Shown here: positions 7,388-16,344 of the stretch, piece by piece
Layout: each line of letters starts with the position of its first letter
Position numbering within the stretch: position 1 is the stretch's first letter
Assembly (NCBI GenBank): GCA_963827705.1
Contig: CAWHBN010000022.1
Location: 1-64,000, forward strand
Length of the DNA stretch: 64,000 nt
Reading direction: 5' to 3'
Source of the DNA: JACDAN01 sp963827705
GTDB taxonomy: Bacteria; Actinomycetota; Thermoleophilia; Gaiellales; Gaiellaceae
Position numbers and translations under genes: made by a program
Notes under the pieces: generated by a model
What the model saw: only the letters and a program-made list of their open reading frames with translations
The model's database searches: none
Told to the model about the DNA's origin: nothing

Positions 7388-8545
7388 TCATACCCGCTCG
7401 CGCAACCTCCCGAGCATCCACCAGCCGGCGAGCGGTCCCGATGCGGACACCGCGAACGCCGTCTGCCACGAGGTCGCCTCGACGATGGCGGCAAAGAGCA
7501 CCGGTATCGCTACGCCGACCACCGAGAGCACCGTCTGCTGGAACCCGATCGCCGCCCCGCTCCGCGCCCGGCCGGCAAGCTCGGCCGCGGCCGTGACGGA
7601 CAGGCCGTTCCAGCCCATCGAGATCGCACCGGCGACGACGACCGTCACGACGACGATCGGCAGTCCGGCATCGGCCACGAGCGCCGTCAGGATCAGGCCG
7701 GCGGCGCTCGCCAGCCCCACCCAGCGGAGCGGACGCAGCCGGCTGCCGAGCAGATCAGAGAGCCGACCGCTGCCGATCCGAGTGCCGATGGCGCCGACCT
7801 GCATCAGCGCAAGCACACCGCCGGCGGCCGCCTCGGACACGCCGTGGACGTCGTGCAGGAAGAGCACGACGAACGACATGAGCGCGATCTGAGCGAAGAG
7901 GTAGAGACCGCTTCCAACCGACAGCGTCCAGATCCGGCTGTCCCGGAGCGTCCAAGGGACCGCGTCGCCCTCCAACTCCGCGTCGCGGACCGGCGCCTCC
8001 CGGATCACGAGCAGCGCCAGGAGCGACCCGAAGATGCAGGCTCCGCCCAGGTATCCGAAGCCCGCCTCGATCCCCGCGGCCTGCTCAGCGAACGGGACCA
8101 CCACGGCCGCGAGGCCGACGCCGATCGGAATCGCCGTCTGGCGGATTCCGAGCGCGAGCCCCCGCTCCTCGGGCGGGAACCACTGCATGACGGCCCGCCC
8201 GCTCGCAGCGTTGACGCTGGCACCCGTCGCGCCGGCGAGGAAGAGCAGCAGCACCAGGGTCTCGAAGTCGTCGGCGAATCCCGCGGCCAGCACGAATCCG
8301 CCGCAGACCGCGAGACCGGAGGCCAGGACGAAACGCTCTCCGATCCGATCCGCGAGGAGCCCCCAGGGGAGCAGCGTCAGGATCGGGCCAACCCAGAGGC
8401 TCGACATCGCGAGGCCGATCTGGGCAAGCGAGAGGTCGAACTCGTCCCGGAGCGCCGGCGCGAGGATCGGGACACCGGCCAGAAGTGCAGACAGGGTCGC
8501 CTGTGCCGCCGTGCCCGCGGCAAGGACGGCCCACCGGTAGCGCAC
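7388..8545 (-). CDS. Major facilitator superfamily transporter
   Basis: A 385-residue transporter with about twelve membrane segments. The loop after segment 2 carries the MFS signature as WGLLADRIGERF, and its second-half counterpart appears as GRLSDLLGSRLRP. Members of this type export drugs or take up organic anions; the substrate cannot be read from the sequence. The GTG start is directly next to the TAG stop of the aldehyde dehydrogenase, so the two are co-transcribed. An intermediate of aldehyde or acyl-CoA metabolism would be a reasonable cargo. Confidence 0.85.
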   Translation of the reverse strand: MRYRWAVLAAGTAAQATLSALLAGVPILAPALRDEFDLSLAQIGLAMSSLWVGPILTLLPWGLLADRIGERFVLASGLAVCGGFVLAAGFADDFETLVLLLFLAGATGASVNAASGRAVMQWFPPEERGLALGIRQTAIPIGVGLAAVVVPFAEQAAGIEAGFGYLGGACIFGSLLALLVIREAPVRDAELEGDAVPWTLRDSRIWTLSVGSGLYLFAQIALMSFVVLFLHDVHGVSEAAAGGVLALMQVGAIGTRIGSGRLSDLLGSRLRPLRWVGLASAAGLILTALVADAGLPIVVVTVVVAGAISMGWNGLSVTAAAELAGRARSGAAIGFQQTVLSVVGVAIPVLFAAIVEATSWQTAFAVSASGPLAGWWMLGRLRERV

Positions 8546-10018
8546 CTAGATCTGGAAGGGGTTGAACGGCTTCGGCGAGGTCGAGACGATCACGCTCTTC
8601 GTCTCGAGGTACAGCTCGAGCGTGTCGAGGCCGAGCTCCCTGCCGAAGCCGGACTGCTTGTAGCCGCCGAAGGGGATGCCCGGGAAGGCCGTGAACGGCA
8701 TGTTGATCCCGACGGTCCCGGCCTTGATCCGACGCGCGAGCCGGTGGCCCTTCGCCGGGTCGCCGGTCCAGACCGTCGCCATCAGGCCGTACCGCGAGTC
8801 GTTCGCGAGCCGCGCCGCGTCCTTCTCGTCCTCGAACGGGGTCACGGTCACGACGGGGCCGAAGATCTCCTCCTGTGCGACCGTCATCGAGTTGTCCACC
8901 TTTGCGAGGACGGTCGGCGGGTAGAAGGCGCCGTTCCCGTCCACCGGCTCACCTCCGGTGACGACTTCCGCACCCTCTTCGACGCCTTTCTCGACGTATC
9001 CGTGGACCCTGGAACGGTGCTCTTGCGAGATGAGCGAGCCCATCTGTGTCTCGGCCTCGAGCGGGTCGCCGACCTTGAGCGCCTGCGCGCGATCGGAGAA
9101 ACGCTGCACGAACTCGTCGTAGACCGACTGCTCGACCAGCACGCGGGATCGCGCTTCACAGCTCTGGCCCGCCGAGTAGTAGATCGACCAGACCGCGGCC
9201 GGCACCACGTCGTCGAGGTTCGCGTCGGCGAAGACGACGTTCGGGCTCTTGCCCCCGAGCTCCAGGGTCAGCCGCTTGATCGAGTCTGAGCCGAGCCGCA
9301 TGATCTCGGCGCCCGTCGCCGTCGAGCCCGTAAACGCGATCTTGTCCACGCCCGGGTGCTGGACGAGGTGCGCGCCGACCGTCTTTCCCTCGCCGGGAAC
9401 GACGTTGAGCGCGCCGGCTGGAAAACCGACTTCGGTCGCCAGCTCGGCCATGCGCAGAGCGGTCAACGGCGTCTGCGAGTCAGGCTTGAGGACGATCGTG
9501 CAGCCCGCGGCCAGCGCAGGCGCCAGCTTCCAGGTCGTCATCGTCAGCGGGTAGTTCCAGGGGACGATCTGCCCGGCGACCCCGACCGGCTCCTTCAGGG
9601 AGTAGAAGAGGAGCGAGCCACCCATCGGGTTCGAGCGGCCCGCGATCGACGCGATCGCGGAGGCGTAGAAGCGGAAGTTCTCGACGCCCTGGTTGAGCTC
9701 GGCCTTGACGGACGAGATCGCCTTTCCGACGTTGCGGGCCTCGAGCTCCGCAAGTTCCTTCCTGTTTGCCTGGATCGCGTCGGCGAGCGCGTGGAGGAGG
9801 CGCGAGCGCTCCGTCGGCGGCGTGCGGCCCCAGTCGCCCTCGAGCGCTGCGCGCGCGGCGTCCACGGCGCGGTCGACGTCCTCCGTGGAAGCCATGCCCA
9901 CCTTGGCGAGCGATTCACCGGTCGCCGGCTCCGTCAGCTCGGCGACGTCGCCGCCTGAAGGCTCGGTGGTCTCGCCGTTGATGAAGAGCCCGAATTCCCG
10001 CTCTGTTGCCACCGCCAT
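8546..10018 (-). CDS. NAD(P)-dependent aldehyde dehydrogenase
   Basis: Oxidises an aldehyde to the acid using NAD(P). The 490 residues from ATG 10018 match the normal family length. Motifs in order: PWNYPLTMTTWKLAPALAAG, FTGSTATG (cofactor binding), LELGGKSPNVV (general-base Glu), SAGQSCEARSR (catalytic Cys), and EEIFGPV near the C terminus. The same frame stays open upstream into the metallopeptidase gene, giving one 956-codon frame. I place the start at the ATG because everything between is antisense to a convincing plus-strand gene. The substrate is not evident; an overlapping thiolase and transporter suggest a catabolic cluster. Confidence 0.88.
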   Translation of the reverse strand: MAVATEREFGLFINGETTEPSGGDVAELTEPATGESLAKVGMASTEDVDRAVDAARAALEGDWGRTPPTERSRLLHALADAIQANRKELAELEARNVGKAISSVKAELNQGVENFRFYASAIASIAGRSNPMGGSLLFYSLKEPVGVAGQIVPWNYPLTMTTWKLAPALAAGCTIVLKPDSQTPLTALRMAELATEVGFPAGALNVVPGEGKTVGAHLVQHPGVDKIAFTGSTATGAEIMRLGSDSIKRLTLELGGKSPNVVFADANLDDVVPAAVWSIYYSAGQSCEARSRVLVEQSVYDEFVQRFSDRAQALKVGDPLEAETQMGSLISQEHRSRVHGYVEKGVEEGAEVVTGGEPVDGNGAFYPPTVLAKVDNSMTVAQEEIFGPVVTVTPFEDEKDAARLANDSRYGLMATVWTGDPAKGHRLARRIKAGTVGINMPFTAFPGIPFGGYKQSGFGRELGLDTLELYLETKSVIVSTSPKPFNPFQI

Positions 10019-10051
10019 CGCCGCGCGGACGATACCGGGCAGAATCCCGGC

Positions 10052-10264
10052 ATGCAGGCGGTCATCGACACGCTCAAGGAGCACGAGATCGAGTCGGTCG
10101 AGGAGGAGGGCTACGTCCGCGTCGAGGTTCCGCGCGGAGACGGCGACGAGCGCGACCGCCACAAGCTGATCGTCGAGATCGAGGCCTGGCTCGCCGAGAA
10201 GGGCCTCCCGTTCGTGGCGGAAGAGGTCGACGGCCGGATCGTGATCAGGCCTCCGGCTAGCTGA
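10052..10264 (+). CDS. Small acidic protein, unknown function
   Basis: A 70-residue protein on the opposite strand, in the gap between the aldehyde dehydrogenase and peptidase genes. Nearly every third codon position is G or C, as in real genes here. The predicted helix-strand pattern (VIDTLKEHEIESVEEEGYVRVEV, then LIVEIEAWLAEKGLPFVAEEVDGRIVIRP) looks like a small alpha/beta fold. I recognise no family. The ATG is 33 bases from the divergent dehydrogenase start and lacks an obvious ribosome site. Confidence 0.6.
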   Translation: MQAVIDTLKEHEIESVEEEGYVRVEVPRGDGDERDRHKLIVEIEAWLAEKGLPFVAEEVDGRIVIRPPAS

Positions 10265-11416
10265 GAGGTCCGCCGGCGTCAGCTGCTCCGTGAGCAGCCG
10301 CTTGAACCGTGCCGGGTCGCCGTCGACCCAGGTCTTGCAGACCTCGTAGCCGTCCTCGTAGGTCGTGACATACGAGCGCCACATCGGGTCGAGGACGAAC
10401 TTCATCGCCTGGTTCCCGCGGCGGTCTGACATCAGCGCCCAGTGCTTCAGGTACGCCGTGGTCTCCTCCTCCGTCGCGCCGTCCTCGTAGAGCATGAACG
10501 CGGCGTTTCCGGAGGCTCTGGCCAGCGGCTTGCGGACACCTTTGACGGCCCGCCCGAGCTCGGCGTCATATGAGATCCCGTACCGGGAGAGGATCTCGGC
10601 CGCGAAAGCGTCCTCGTCTTCGACCACGATCTCCACGGCGAGCCCGGCGATGCCCTCGGCGATCGTGGACTCCGGCGTGCCGATCATCAGGATCGACGCC
10701 TCGGGCCAACCGGCATCGCGGTAAAGGAGCTGCTCCTTCCAGCTGTGCTCGGTCTGGTGGCCAGGGTAGAGCTCGTGGGCCATTAGCTCAGAGACGAAGT
10801 TCGTGGCCATCGGGACGTCGGTGTTGACGGCGATGCGACTCCGAAGATGGCCCTCGTAGTAGTTGTAGGCGGCCCACGGCTCGTCCGACACGAGCTCGAG
10901 CTCGTACGACTCGCCTCCGGGAAGACCGACCAGATCGGCGGTGCGTCGGCGGAGCTCCTCGACGATGTCGCCCAGGACTGCTCCGAGCTTCTCGGGGGGC
11001 ACGACCTGGGACTCGCGCCACTGCTGGTACCGGTCGGCGAGCGACTCCGGCCCCGGCAAGACCTCGTCGAGCGCAGCGTGAGCCGCTTCGAGATTGCTTT
11101 CGTCAATACGGCGAGGCCGGACGCCGTAGCAGCGCTCGACTTCGTCGGCGAACGCGAACTCCTCGCCGGCGAGCTTGCGCGCGACCGTCTCGATGCCGAC
11201 GAGCTGGGCGTGGAGCCAGCGGCGCCGCTGCGCCTCCAGCCCGTCGAGCTCAGCCGCGAGCCGAGCTGCGTCCTCTGCGAGCGACGCCGGCTCGGAGAGC
11301 GCCTCCGCGTCGATCCGCTCCTGGACCGCCGGATCGCCGTAGTAGGCGTCGACGAGCCCGTCGACGTGCCGTCCGAGCCGGAGGCAGAGCTCGACGTACG
11401 CCTCGGCGACGCTCAC
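10256..11416 (-). CDS. Putative zinc metallopeptidase, DUF885-like (stop codon apparently lost)
   Basis: About 387 residues, mostly helical. The metal motif is HELYPGHQTEH at about residue 215, and a downstream ESTIAEGIAGLA supplies a likely third ligand, as in DUF885-type hydrolases. The GTG start overlaps the thiolase stop (GTGA). Homology seems to end at LLTEQLTPADL, near 10260, where a TAG occurs one frame over. In the actual frame there is no stop until the end of the aldehyde dehydrogenase. I therefore end the gene at about 10256 and suspect a one-base error or a recent stop loss. No signal peptide is seen, so it is probably cytoplasmic. Confidence 0.65.
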
Positions 11417-12570
11417 CGCTCGAAGAGCGCGGCCTGGCCCTGGCCGACGCCGACGCAGAGCGTCGCCAGGCCGTAGCGGCCTTCGCGCCGCCGCAGTTCG
11501 TGCAGGAGGGTGACCACCAGGCGTGCGCCGCTCATCCCGAGCGGGTGTCCGATCGCGATCGCGCCGCCGTTGACGTTGACCTTCTCCGGATCGAGCCCGA
11601 GCTCGCGGATCACGACCAGGCTCTGCGAGGCGAACGCCTCGTTGAGCTCGACGAGATCGAGGTCGTCGACGGCGACTCCGGCACGATCGAGCAGCTTGCG
11701 CACCGCCGGGATCGGCCCGATGCCCATCACGCGCGGATCGACCCCGGCGACCGCGGAGCCGACGAAGGCGCCGAGCGGCTGGGCGCCGAGCTCTCGCGCC
11801 TTCTCCTCGGAGGCGATGACAAGCGCCGCCGCGCCGTCGTTGATCCCGCTCGAGTTTCCGGCCGTGACCGTGCCGCCCTCCCGGAAGACCGGCCTGAGCG
11901 AGCCGAGCTTCTCCCGCGTTGTCTCGGGCCGGGGATGCTCGTCGCGCTCGACCCCGTTCACGGCGACCAGCTCGTCGGAGAAGTCCGCCGCGGCCCAGCG
12001 CTGCTGCGAGCGCAGCGCGAACTCGTCCTGGTCCTCCCGCGAGACGTCCCAGCGCTCGGCCACGTTCTCGCCCGTCTCGCCCATCGACTCGAGCGGGAAC
12101 ATCTCCTCCATCCGCGGGTTCGGGAAGCGCCAGCCGAGCGTGGTGTCCCAGACGGTCTGGTTCCCGCGCGGAAAGCCGTGCTCCGGCTTCGCCATCACGA
12201 GCGGCGCGCGGGTCATCGACTCGACCCCGCCTGCGACGAAGAGCTCGCCGTCGCCGGCCGCAACGGCGTGGCAGGCGGAGACCACGGCCGAGAGCCCCGA
12301 CGCGCAGAGCCGGTTCAGCGTGACGCCGGCGACCGAGTCCGGAAGCCCTGCGAGGAGCGCAGCCATCCGTGCGACGTTGCGGTTGTCCTCGCCCGCCTGG
12401 TTCGCGGCGCCGAAGTACACATCCTCGATCTCACCCGGCTCGACACCCGCCCGCTCGACGGCGGCGCCGATAGCGGCGGCGGCGAGATCGTCCGGCCGAA
12501 CCTCGGCGAGCGCGCCGCCGTACCGGCCGACCGGAGTACGGACGGCCGAGAGGATGACCGGCCGGCTCAT
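11413..12570 (-). CDS. Thiolase, acetyl-CoA acetyltransferase / 3-oxoadipyl-CoA thiolase type
   Basis: Cleaves or condenses 3-oxoacyl-CoA. The 385-residue protein has the nucleophilic Cys in NRLCASGLSAV, GGVESMTRAP, NEAFASQ, the active-site His in GGAIAIGHPLGMSGAR, and the second Cys in CVGVGQG. The N-terminal VRTPVGRYGGALAEVRPDDL and the GVGQG (not GGGQG) variant resemble PcaF/PaaJ enzymes of aromatic catabolism, so 3-oxoadipyl-CoA thiolase is as likely as a general one. It is the first gene of the minus-strand overlapping cluster. It diverges from the small gene at 12624. Confidence 0.88.
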   Translation of the reverse strand: MSRPVILSAVRTPVGRYGGALAEVRPDDLAAAAIGAAVERAGVEPGEIEDVYFGAANQAGEDNRNVARMAALLAGLPDSVAGVTLNRLCASGLSAVVSACHAVAAGDGELFVAGGVESMTRAPLVMAKPEHGFPRGNQTVWDTTLGWRFPNPRMEEMFPLESMGETGENVAERWDVSREDQDEFALRSQQRWAAADFSDELVAVNGVERDEHPRPETTREKLGSLRPVFREGGTVTAGNSSGINDGAAALVIASEEKARELGAQPLGAFVGSAVAGVDPRVMGIGPIPAVRKLLDRAGVAVDDLDLVELNEAFASQSLVVIRELGLDPEKVNVNGGAIAIGHPLGMSGARLVVTLLHELRRREGRYGLATLCVGVGQGQAALFER

Positions 12571-12610
12571 GACGCCACGAGGCGAATCAGCACTGCAAAC
12601 GGACGCTATC

Positions 12611-12616
12611 TAGAAT
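12611..12616 (+). promoter_or_regulatory. -10 box TAGAAT, leaderless-type promoter
   Basis: TAGAAT lies 7 bases before the GTG of the small gene at 12624, so transcription would start at or next to the start codon. No ribosome site is present. The same arrangement recurs before several other genes in this window. Confidence 0.5.
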
Positions 12617-12623
12617 CGCCCGC

Positions 12624-12869
12624 GTGGGGCTTAGCGACTTCCTGCGAAACCCGTTCTCCTTTCTCGGCGCCCGCTCTTCGGGGGAAGACCGCATCGCCCA
12701 GTACGTGATTCGCGAGCACGAGCGCGGCCGCCCGCTCTCCGACATCCTCGACGACCCGTACATCCGGAACCGCACGACCGAGAACGAGCGCAGGCGCCTT
12801 CTCGACCGGCCGGAGGTCGTGCGCTCACTCGGCCACGACGTCGTCGAGCGCGCCAAGACCGAGGCCTAG
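12624..12869 (+). CDS. Small conserved-looking basic protein, unknown function
   Basis: An 81-residue soluble protein beginning MGLSDFLRNPFSFLG and rich in charged helical stretches (EDRIAQYVIREHERGR, RTTENERRRLLDRPEVVRSLG). No known motif or membrane segment is seen. It starts with GTG just after a TAGAAT -10 box and has no ribosome site, so it is probably translated from a leaderless mRNA. It ends with a 4-base overlap against the convergent cyclodeaminase-like gene. Confidence 0.65.
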   Translation: MGLSDFLRNPFSFLGARSSGEDRIAQYVIREHERGRPLSDILDDPYIRNRTTENERRRLLDRPEVVRSLGHDVVERAKTEA

Positions 12870-13795
12870 AGCTCCCGCCCGACGCCTTGCTCTCGCGCGC
12901 GCTCGAGGGCGAGCGCTCCGATCGCGACGTCCCACGCCGCCAGGCCGTTCGACTTGAAGAGCGCGATGTCGTCGTCCGACTGGCGTCCCTGGAGCTCACC
13001 GGCGACGACCTCCTGCAGCTCGTGCACCTCGAGCCAGTCGAGGATTCCCTGCTCCACGGGCTCGATCAGGTCGCCGGACTCGAGGCGCGACTGCTGCCGG
13101 GAGTCGCAGCAGACGAAGGCGGCGCGCTCGAGGACGACGTTGTCCAGCTCGCGGGAGCGCCGGTCGTTCGCGCCGATTGCGCAGACGAGCGCGCCTTCCC
13201 GAAGCCACTCGCCGCGAAGGACCGGGTCGCGCGAAGTCGTCGCCGTGACGACGACGTCCTGGCCGCCGGCGTCGCGATGCGTCTCGCCGGCCTCGGCGCC
13301 GACCCGCGTGCAGAACTCCTCGAGCCGCTCCTCCGTCCGGCAATAGGCGACGACGTGCTCGATCGTCGGCACGGCCTCCCGGATGCACTGCACCTGGCTC
13401 TCGGCCTGCCAGCCGCAGCCGAGGACGCCGAGCGTCGTGGCGCCGGGTCTGGCGAGGAACCTCGCGGCGACGCCGCTCACGGCGCCGGTCCGGAGCTGGC
13501 CGAGCTTGTCCGCCTCGATCACGCCGGCGACCTCCGACGTGCGCAGGTCGAAAAGGACCACGACGAACCGGACTCCCTGCCCCGACGCCGCGTAGGTCTT
13601 GACGCCGCCGAGGCCGATGCCGATGTCCACGGCCGACATGACCGCAAGGCGACCGCCGTCGAACTGGTGTCGGTGGCGCGGATGGTTGTCGACCTCGTCT
13701 GCAGCAAGGCGGCGGAGGGATCCCTCGACGGCCTCGATCGCATCGGCCCAGGAGAGCAGGCTCCCGACGTCAGCCTCGGTCAGGTAGAGCGGCAC
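12866..13795 (-). CDS. Ornithine cyclodeaminase / mu-crystallin family protein
   Basis: NAD(P)-binding protein of 309 residues. Family features are the N-terminal TEADVGSLLSWADAIEAVEGSL, RHRHQF, GVKTY, the conserved LRTGAVSGVAARFLARPGA and the Rossmann motif VLGCGWQAESQ. Members act as ornithine cyclodeaminase, alanine dehydrogenase, ketimine reductase or tauropine-type dehydrogenase. The sequence alone does not decide. Near the C terminus SDDDIALFKSNGLAAWDVA is the usual catalytic-domain end. The GTG start follows a TAGACT -10 box by 6 bases, suggesting a leaderless message. Confidence 0.85.
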   Translation of the reverse strand: MPLYLTEADVGSLLSWADAIEAVEGSLRRLAADEVDNHPRHRHQFDGGRLAVMSAVDIGIGLGGVKTYAASGQGVRFVVVLFDLRTSEVAGVIEADKLGQLRTGAVSGVAARFLARPGATTLGVLGCGWQAESQVQCIREAVPTIEHVVAYCRTEERLEEFCTRVGAEAGETHRDAGGQDVVVTATTSRDPVLRGEWLREGALVCAIGANDRRSRELDNVVLERAAFVCCDSRQQSRLESGDLIEPVEQGILDWLEVHELQEVVAGELQGRQSDDDIALFKSNGLAAWDVAIGALALERAREQGVGREL

Positions 13796-13801
13796 GGTGG
13801 G

Positions 13802-13807
13802 AGTCTA
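13802..13807 (-). promoter_or_regulatory. -10 box TAGACT, leaderless-type promoter
   Basis: On the minus strand TAGACT is followed after 6 bases by the GTG of the cyclodeaminase-like gene. There is no ribosome site, and the box overlaps the 3' end of the DUF421 gene (stop at 13805), so that gene's message could read through into it. Confidence 0.5.
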
Positions 13808-14257
13808 GGAACCGCTCTTCGGAATGAAGCTGATCTGGCCGCCCGTCTCCATGACGGCCCACTCGACGTCCTCGATGTGCGCGATCTGAGCGTTGAGCCT
13901 CGCCTGTGCCGCGAGCTCCTCGAGCGTGATGCGGTTGCGGCGCAAGTTCCGGTCGATTGTCTTCCCACGCTCGACGAGCACGACGGGATCGCCCTCCAGA
14001 ATCGTCCCGAGCCGCCTTGGGAACCGGAATGCGCCGTACGAGAAGAGCACGGTCATCACGGCCATCGTCCCACCGGCGAGCATCGCGCCCGTCACGGAGA
14101 AATCATTCTGGGTCACCCCCTGTTGGATCAGGTCGCCGAGCACGACGAGCAGGATCAGGTCGAAGGGCTGCAGAGTCGAGAGCTCCCTGCGACCAACCGC
14201 CCGGGTCACGAACCAGACGAAGATGAAGAGGACGATTGCTCGGACGACGATGTCCAT
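13805..14257 (-). CDS. DUF421 family membrane protein (YetF-like)
   Basis: A 150-residue protein with three N-terminal membrane segments and a C-terminal cytoplasmic domain. The segment TRAVGRRELSTLQPFDLILLVVLGDLIQQ and the following GRRELS/GDP-V motifs are characteristic of DUF421. Related Bacillus proteins are tied to spore or envelope functions; the role here is unknown. It overlaps the next gene upstream by one base of the ATG/TGA pair (ATGA), so the two are probably made together. Confidence 0.85.
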   Translation of the reverse strand: MDIVVRAIVLFIFVWFVTRAVGRRELSTLQPFDLILLVVLGDLIQQGVTQNDFSVTGAMLAGGTMAVMTVLFSYGAFRFPRRLGTILEGDPVVLVERGKTIDRNLRRNRITLEELAAQARLNAQIAHIEDVEWAVMETGGQISFIPKSGS

Positions 14258-14778
14258 CAGGGGAAGACGGTGATGCTCCGGTCGATGGTCGCGAGCAGCT
14301 CATCGCCGTCGTAGAGCTCGACGTCCTGCGAGCGGTGCCCGACGTTGGTCGGGTTCACCTGGAGCTGGAGGAAGAACACGTGCTTCTGCCCGGCGGGGAT
14401 GCGGCCGAGCTCGAACGCGAGGCGGCCGTCACGGCTCGCCTCGCCGATCGGCGCCGGCTCGACGGTGTTGATCGTGATTCCCTCCGCCCAGCCGGAGTCG
14501 AGGACGAGCGTGGCTTCACTGACTTCGCGGATGGCGTCGATCCGGAAGCGCGCCTCGTAGGGGAGCCCGCCGCGGACACGCTCCGGCGCGTACAGCTCGA
14601 GGCGGGCCACCTCGTTCTCCGCCGTCGAGGTCGCAGGCCTCTGGCCGAAGACGTTGAGCAGGCCGAGGGCGAGGAACGCGACGAGGAACCCGAGAGCCAC
14701 TCGCCGCATCAGCACGTCGCGCCTCCCTTCTCGGTCGCGCGCGACGCTGAGGACGATCTGGTCGGGCACGTTCGCCAC
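14257..14778 (-). CDS. Single-pass membrane protein with exported domain, unknown function
   Basis: A 173-residue protein. The basic N terminus (DREGRRDVLMRRVALG) is followed by one hydrophobic segment at about residues 28-45. An exported all-beta domain of about 120 residues then ends DELLATIDRSITVFP. I recognise no family. The beta-rich part (ARLELYAPERVRGGLPYEARFRI and following) resembles an immunoglobulin-like sandwich. Start GTG at 14778. It is coupled to DUF421 by an ATGA overlap, which suggests the two work together at the membrane. Confidence 0.65.
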   Translation of the reverse strand: MANVPDQIVLSVARDREGRRDVLMRRVALGFLVAFLALGLLNVFGQRPATSTAENEVARLELYAPERVRGGLPYEARFRIDAIREVSEATLVLDSGWAEGITINTVEPAPIGEASRDGRLAFELGRIPAGQKHVFFLQLQVNPTNVGHRSQDVELYDGDELLATIDRSITVFP

Positions 14779-14814
14779 GGGTAGGGCTTCGCCCGACCGC
14801 GGCGGGGTCCTCCG

Positions 14815-16332
14815 CTACAACCGCTTTCGCAGCAGGCCGAACATGCCGCGAACGACCTCTCGCTGGAGCCTCTTGCCGTGCGCGGAGCCGAGGAAGTCGG
14901 TGAGCGGATCACCGCTCTCGGCCGGCTCGGCCCGGCGCCGGCGAGGCGCAGGTGCGGCCTCGGCCTCCGTCTCGGGTTCCTGCTCCGCGGCCTGCTCCAT
15001 CCTCGCGGCGAGCAGCTCCCGTGCGCTCTCGCGATCGATCTTCGTCCCGTACTTCCCGTAGAGCGGCGAGGCCCTGGCGGCACCGTCCACGTCGTCGGCG
15101 GGCTCCATGCGGGCGAGCGGCCCTCGCAGGCGCGTGTGCACGACGGGAGTCGGGATGCCCTTCTCGGAGAGGATCGTGACCGCTGCTTCGCCGGTGCCGA
15201 GTTGGGTGAGGAGCTCCTCGAGGTCGTAGAACTCCGACGTCGGATAGGTCGAGACGCTCGCCTTCAGCGCCTTCGCATCCTGTGGAGTAAACGCGCGGAG
15301 CGCATGCTGAATCCGGTTGCCGAGCTGGGCCAGCACGTCTGCCGGTATGTCCTTCGGGGTCTGCGTGATGAAGAAGACGCCGACACCCTTCGAACGGATG
15401 AGCCGGACGGTCTGCACGACCGAGTCGAGGAATGCGTCCGTCGCATCGGCAAAGAGCAGATGCGCCTCGTCGAAGAAGAACACGAGCTTCGGCTTCGGGA
15501 CGTCGCCGACCTCCGGCAGCTGCTCGAACAGCTCGGCGAGGAGCCACATGAGGACGGTCGAGAACAGCTTCGGCCTGTCCTGCATGGCGGGCAGCTCGAG
15601 GCACGAGATGATCCCGCGGCCATCGGAGTCGACACGCAGGAGGTCGGCGATGTCCAGCTGCGGCTCGCCGAAGAACTCCGTCCCTCCGCCGTCCTCGAGC
15701 TGGACGAGCTTGCGCAACAGCACGCCGATCGTGGCCGACGAGACGCCGCCGATCCCCTTGAGATCGGCCTTGCCCTCGTCCGAGTCGAGGAAGGCGAGGA
15801 GCGCCCGCAGGTCCGCGAGGTCGAGGATCGGGAGGCCCTTCTCGTCCGCGTAGCGGAAGACGAGCGAGAGGCTGCCCTCCTGGGTCTCGTTCGCCTCGAG
15901 GATCTTCGCGAGCAGCAGCGGGCCGAAGTCGGAGACGGTGGCGCGTACGGGCACGCCCGGCCCGATCCCGCCCAGGGAGAGGAACTCGGTCGGGAAGCCC
16001 CGCGGCTCCCACTTCTGTCCGAGCTCGGCCGCCCGCTTCTCTGCAGGGACCGCCGGGCTCACCGGTTGGGAGATGCCGGAGAGGTCACCCTTCATGTCCG
16101 CGGCCACGACAGGGACGCCCGCCGCCGAGAGCTGCTCGGCAAGGAGCTGGAGCGTCCGCGTCTTCCCGGTTCCGGTCGCTCCGGCGATGAGGCCATGCCG
16201 GTTCGAGGTCGCGAGGGGAAGCCGGACGGCGGCCTCCTCGACCACCTTGCCTTCGTGGACGCCGCGCCCGAGATCGAGCCACTCGCCCTCGAAGGCGTAG
16301 GCGTCTGCAATCGTCGGTCCGAACTCCGCCAT
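14815..16332 (-). CDS. HerA-like ATPase, DUF853 family (YjgR-like)
   Basis: A 505-residue P-loop ATPase. The Walker A motif is GATGTGKTRT at about residue 52, Walker B is KLVFFFDEAHLLF at about 285, and the arginine/sensor region is ITQTPKDIPADVLAQLGNR. Between them lie SVSPAVPAEKR-like and EGSLSLVFRYADEKGLPILDL segments typical of DUF853. Such proteins resemble HerA/FtsK DNA pumps, but their cell role is not settled. The C terminus is an Arg/Glu-rich linker ending REVVRGMFGLLRKRL. The gene sits 12 bases after the iron permease on the same strand. Confidence 0.88.
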   Translation of the reverse strand: MAEFGPTIADAYAFEGEWLDLGRGVHEGKVVEEAAVRLPLATSNRHGLIAGATGTGKTRTLQLLAEQLSAAGVPVVAADMKGDLSGISQPVSPAVPAEKRAAELGQKWEPRGFPTEFLSLGGIGPGVPVRATVSDFGPLLLAKILEANETQEGSLSLVFRYADEKGLPILDLADLRALLAFLDSDEGKADLKGIGGVSSATIGVLLRKLVQLEDGGGTEFFGEPQLDIADLLRVDSDGRGIISCLELPAMQDRPKLFSTVLMWLLAELFEQLPEVGDVPKPKLVFFFDEAHLLFADATDAFLDSVVQTVRLIRSKGVGVFFITQTPKDIPADVLAQLGNRIQHALRAFTPQDAKALKASVSTYPTSEFYDLEELLTQLGTGEAAVTILSEKGIPTPVVHTRLRGPLARMEPADDVDGAARASPLYGKYGTKIDRESARELLAARMEQAAEQEPETEAEAAPAPRRRRAEPAESGDPLTDFLGSAHGKRLQREVVRGMFGLLRKRL

Positions 16333-16344
16333 GAGGGCGGGAAG

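Noticed and set aside
13805..14778. DUF421 and its partner as a toxin-immunity pair
   Set aside because: Both are ordinary membrane or exported proteins with coupled starts and no toxin motif.
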